NCBI GenBank assembly: GCA_963932145.1 | Contig: CAWVQA010000069.1 | Coordinates: 1 to 64,000 of the forward strand | Length of the DNA: 64,000 bases | Direction of reading: 5' to 3' | Source of the DNA: Acanthosepion lycidas | Taxonomy: Eukaryota > Mollusca > Cephalopoda > Sepiida > Sepiidae | In this document: positions 61,830 to 64,000 of the stretch, in pieces | Layout: each line of letters opens with the position of its first letter | Position numbering within the stretch: position 1 is the first letter of the stretch | Notes under the pieces: model-generated | The model's database searches: none | Seen by the model: only the letters and a program-made list of their open reading frames with translations | What the model was told of the DNA's origin: nothing | Position numbers and translations under genes: made by a program

Positions 61830-64000
61830 ATAGGCTAATAAAATCACTACCAAAAATGACAAATCTTAATCGACTTTTTTTTTCGATACCCAAATAACGG
61901 GAACTGGGAACCCAAAGTTGAAGCTTCAAACGGCAATTTAAGGCATTTGTCTTGCAGCTAGGCTACCGGAAGTGGGGTTTATCAGATTCTCCAACTCATT
62001 GTGCATCGAATAGGCTAATAAAATCACTACCAAAAATGACAAATCTTAATCGACTTTTTTTTTCGATACCCAAATAACGGGAACTGGGAACCCAAAGTTG
62101 AAGCTTCAAACGGCAATTTAAGGCATTTCCCTTGCAGCTAGGCTACCGGAAGTGGGGTTTATCAGATTCTCCAACTCATTGTGCATCGAATAGGCTAAAA
62201 AAATCACTACCAAAAATGACAAATCTTAATCGACTTTTTTTTTCGATACCCAAATAACGGGAACTGGGAACCCAAAGTTGAAGCTTCAAACGGCAATTTA
62301 AGGCATTTCTCTTGCAGCTAGGCTACCGGAAGTGGGGTTTATCAGATTCTCCAACTCATTGTGCATCGAATAGGCTAAAAAAATCACTACCAAAAATGAC
62401 AAATCTTAATCGACTTTTTTTTTTCGATACCCAAATAACGGGAACTGGGAACCCAAAGTTGAAGCTTCAAACGGCAATTTAAGGCATTTCCCTTGCAGCT
62501 AGGCTACCGGAAGTGGGGTTTATCAGATTCTCCAACTCATTGTGCATCGAATAGGCTAATAAAATCACTACCAAAAATGACAAATCTTAATCGACTTTTT
62601 TTTTTCGATACCCAAATAACGGGAACTGGGAACCCAAAGTTGAAGCTTCAAACGGCAATTTAAGGCATTTCCCTTGCAGCTAGGCTACCGGAAGTGGGGT
62701 TTATCAGATTCTCCAACTCATTGTGCATCGAATAGGCTAAAAATTCACTACCAAAAATGACAAATCTTAATCGACTTTTTTTTTCGATACCCAAATAACG
62801 GGAACTGGGAACCCAAAGTTGAAGCTTCAAACGGCAATTTAAGGCATTTCTCTTGCAGCTAGGCTACCGGAAGTGGGGTTTATCAGATTCTCCAACTCAT
62901 TGTGCATCGAATAGGCTAATAAAATCACTACCAAAAATGACAAATCTTAATCGACTTTTTTTTTCGATACCCAAATAACGGGAACTGGGAACCCAAAGTT
63001 GAAGCTTCAAACGGCAATTTAAGGCATTTCTCTTGCAGCTAGGCTACCGGAAGTGGGGTTTATCAGATTCTCCAACTCATTGTGCATCGAATAGGCTAAT
63101 AAAATCACTACCAAAAATGACAAATCTTAATCGACTTTTTTTTTTCGATACCCAAATAACGGGAACTGGGAACCCAAAGTTAAAGCTTCAAACGGCAATT
63201 TAAGGCATTTCCCTTGCAGCTAGGCTACCGGAAGTGGGGTTTATCAGATTCTCCAACTCATTGTGCATCGAATAGGCTAAAAAAATCACTACCAAAAATG
63301 ACAAATCTTAATCGACTTTTTTTTTCGATACCCAAATAACGGGAACTGGGAACCCAAAGTTGAAGCTTCAAACGGCAATTTAAGGCATTTCTCTTGCAGC
63401 TAGGCTACCGGAAGTGGGGTTTATCAGATTCTCCAACTCATTGTGCATCGAATAGGCTAATAAAATCACTACCAAAAATGACAAATCTTAATCGACTTTT
63501 TTTTTTCGATACCCAAATAACGGGAACTGGGAACCCAAAGTTGAAGCTTCAAACGGCAATTTAAGGCATTTCCCTTGCAGCTAGGCTACCGGAAATGGGT
63601 TTTATCAGATTCTCCAACTCATTGTGCATCGAATAGGCTAAAAAAATCACTACCAAAAATGACAAATCTTAATCGACTTTTTTTTTCGATACCCAAATAA
63701 CGGGAACTGGGAACCCAAAGTTAAAGCTTCAAACGGAAATTTAAGGCATTTCTCTTGCAGCTAGGCTACCGGAAGTGGGGTTTATCAGATTCTCCAACTC
63801 ATTGTGCATCGAATAGGCTAATAAAATCACTACCAAAAATGACAAATCTTAATCGACTTTTTTTTTTCGATACCCAAATAACGGGAACTGGGAACCCAAA
63901 GTTGAAGCTTCAAACGGCAATTTAAGGCATTTCCCTTGCAGCTAGGCTACCGGAAGTGGGGTTTATCAGATTCTCCAACTCATTGTGCATCGAATAGGCT
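61830..64000. repeat. Ordinary satellite monomers to window end
   Basis: About 12 canonical monomers. Private changes are GCATTTGTCTTG (about 61946), CTAAAAATTCAC (about 62738, also seen at 55169 and 55889), AGTTAAAGC (about 63179 and 63720), GGAAATGGGTTTTATC (about 63592) and ACGGAAATTT (about 63734). The array continues beyond 64000. Confidence 0.9.

Larger units (their letters stand above)
1..64000. repeat. Satellite DNA array, ~180-bp monomer, ~355 head-to-tail copies
   Basis: The same roughly 180-bp unit repeats from the first base to the last. Tracking the start motif ATCGAATAGG from position 1 to 63989 gives about 355 units with a mean of about 180.25 bp. Copies are mostly 180 or 181 bp; the extra base is a tenth T in the T run. 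Copies in ordinary stretches differ by only a few substitutions, so the array is strongly homogenised. All copies read in the same direction, and no foreign insert was seen. Satellites of 150-180 bp in long pure arrays are typical of eukaryotic centromeres and pericentromeric heterochromatin, but that location is inferred. I do not recognise the family and assign no species. The array extends past both window edges. Confidence 0.98.

Noticed and set aside
1..64000. CRISPR-like regular repeat
   Set aside because: The whole 180-bp unit is repeated with no unique spacers, and it is far longer than a CRISPR repeat-spacer unit. No cas genes are present.
1..64000. 5S rDNA array or rDNA spacer subrepeats
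   Set aside because: I recognise no 5S, 18S or 28S sequence in any monomer or anywhere in the 64 kb, and the unit is too short to hold a 5S gene plus a normal spacer.
1..64000. Transposable element or LTR insertion inside the array
   Set aside because: Monomer register can be followed throughout, with only one-base shifts and whole-monomer changes. No foreign segment was found.

Overview
The whole 64 kb is one uninterrupted tandem array of a single satellite DNA family. The monomer is about 180 bp and about 39% G+C in a representative copy (71 of 180 bases). About 355 monomers run head to tail in one orientation. I saw no gene, transposon, RNA gene, CRISPR array or unique spacer, and no inverted monomer. 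A nucleosome-scale satellite in a pure array of this length points to eukaryotic nuclear heterochromatin, most likely centromeric or pericentromeric. I do not recognise the consensus and cannot say which plant, animal or other eukaryote it comes from.

One common monomer is taken here as the reference and starts at ATCGAATAGG (540-719). It holds an A-rich stretch, a run of 9 or 10 T flanked by ATCGA/TCGAT arms, a 12-bp perfect palindrome around a HindIII site, and the 7-mer TAGGCTA twice. Most monomers differ at only three linked sites: T or A at position 15, T9 or T10 at 51-60, and T or C at 126. Rarer private substitutions act as tags and show how the array grew.

Layout by tags: 1-3.4 kb carries a five-monomer tandem duplication inside a 15-monomer repeat. 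From 6.3 to 12.8 kb there is a 19-monomer-offset duplication, whose first copy runs into a patch (8112-9897) full of single-base indels that looks like unpolished assembly. From 13.5 to 19.8 kb there are seven- and nine-monomer higher-order repeats, with a related copy at 23.2 kb. An 11-monomer-offset repeat lies at 25.9-28.8 kb. From 29.5 to 42.9 kb there are at least three overlapping long copies of a multi-kilobase higher-order block. A four-monomer duplication lies at 52.6-53.9 kb. From 57.1 to 61.8 kb a distinct monomer subfamily appears, first as two duplicated pairs and then as a solid block of about 11 monomers, all exactly 180 bp.

Nothing here looks like a gene system. The short open frames (62-80 codons) are monomer sequence read through a lost stop or an indel. 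The real interest is the higher-order structure, the diverged subfamily near 60 kb and the likely assembly fault near 9 kb. Counts, offsets and tags were read by eye, so repeat boundaries are good to about one monomer.
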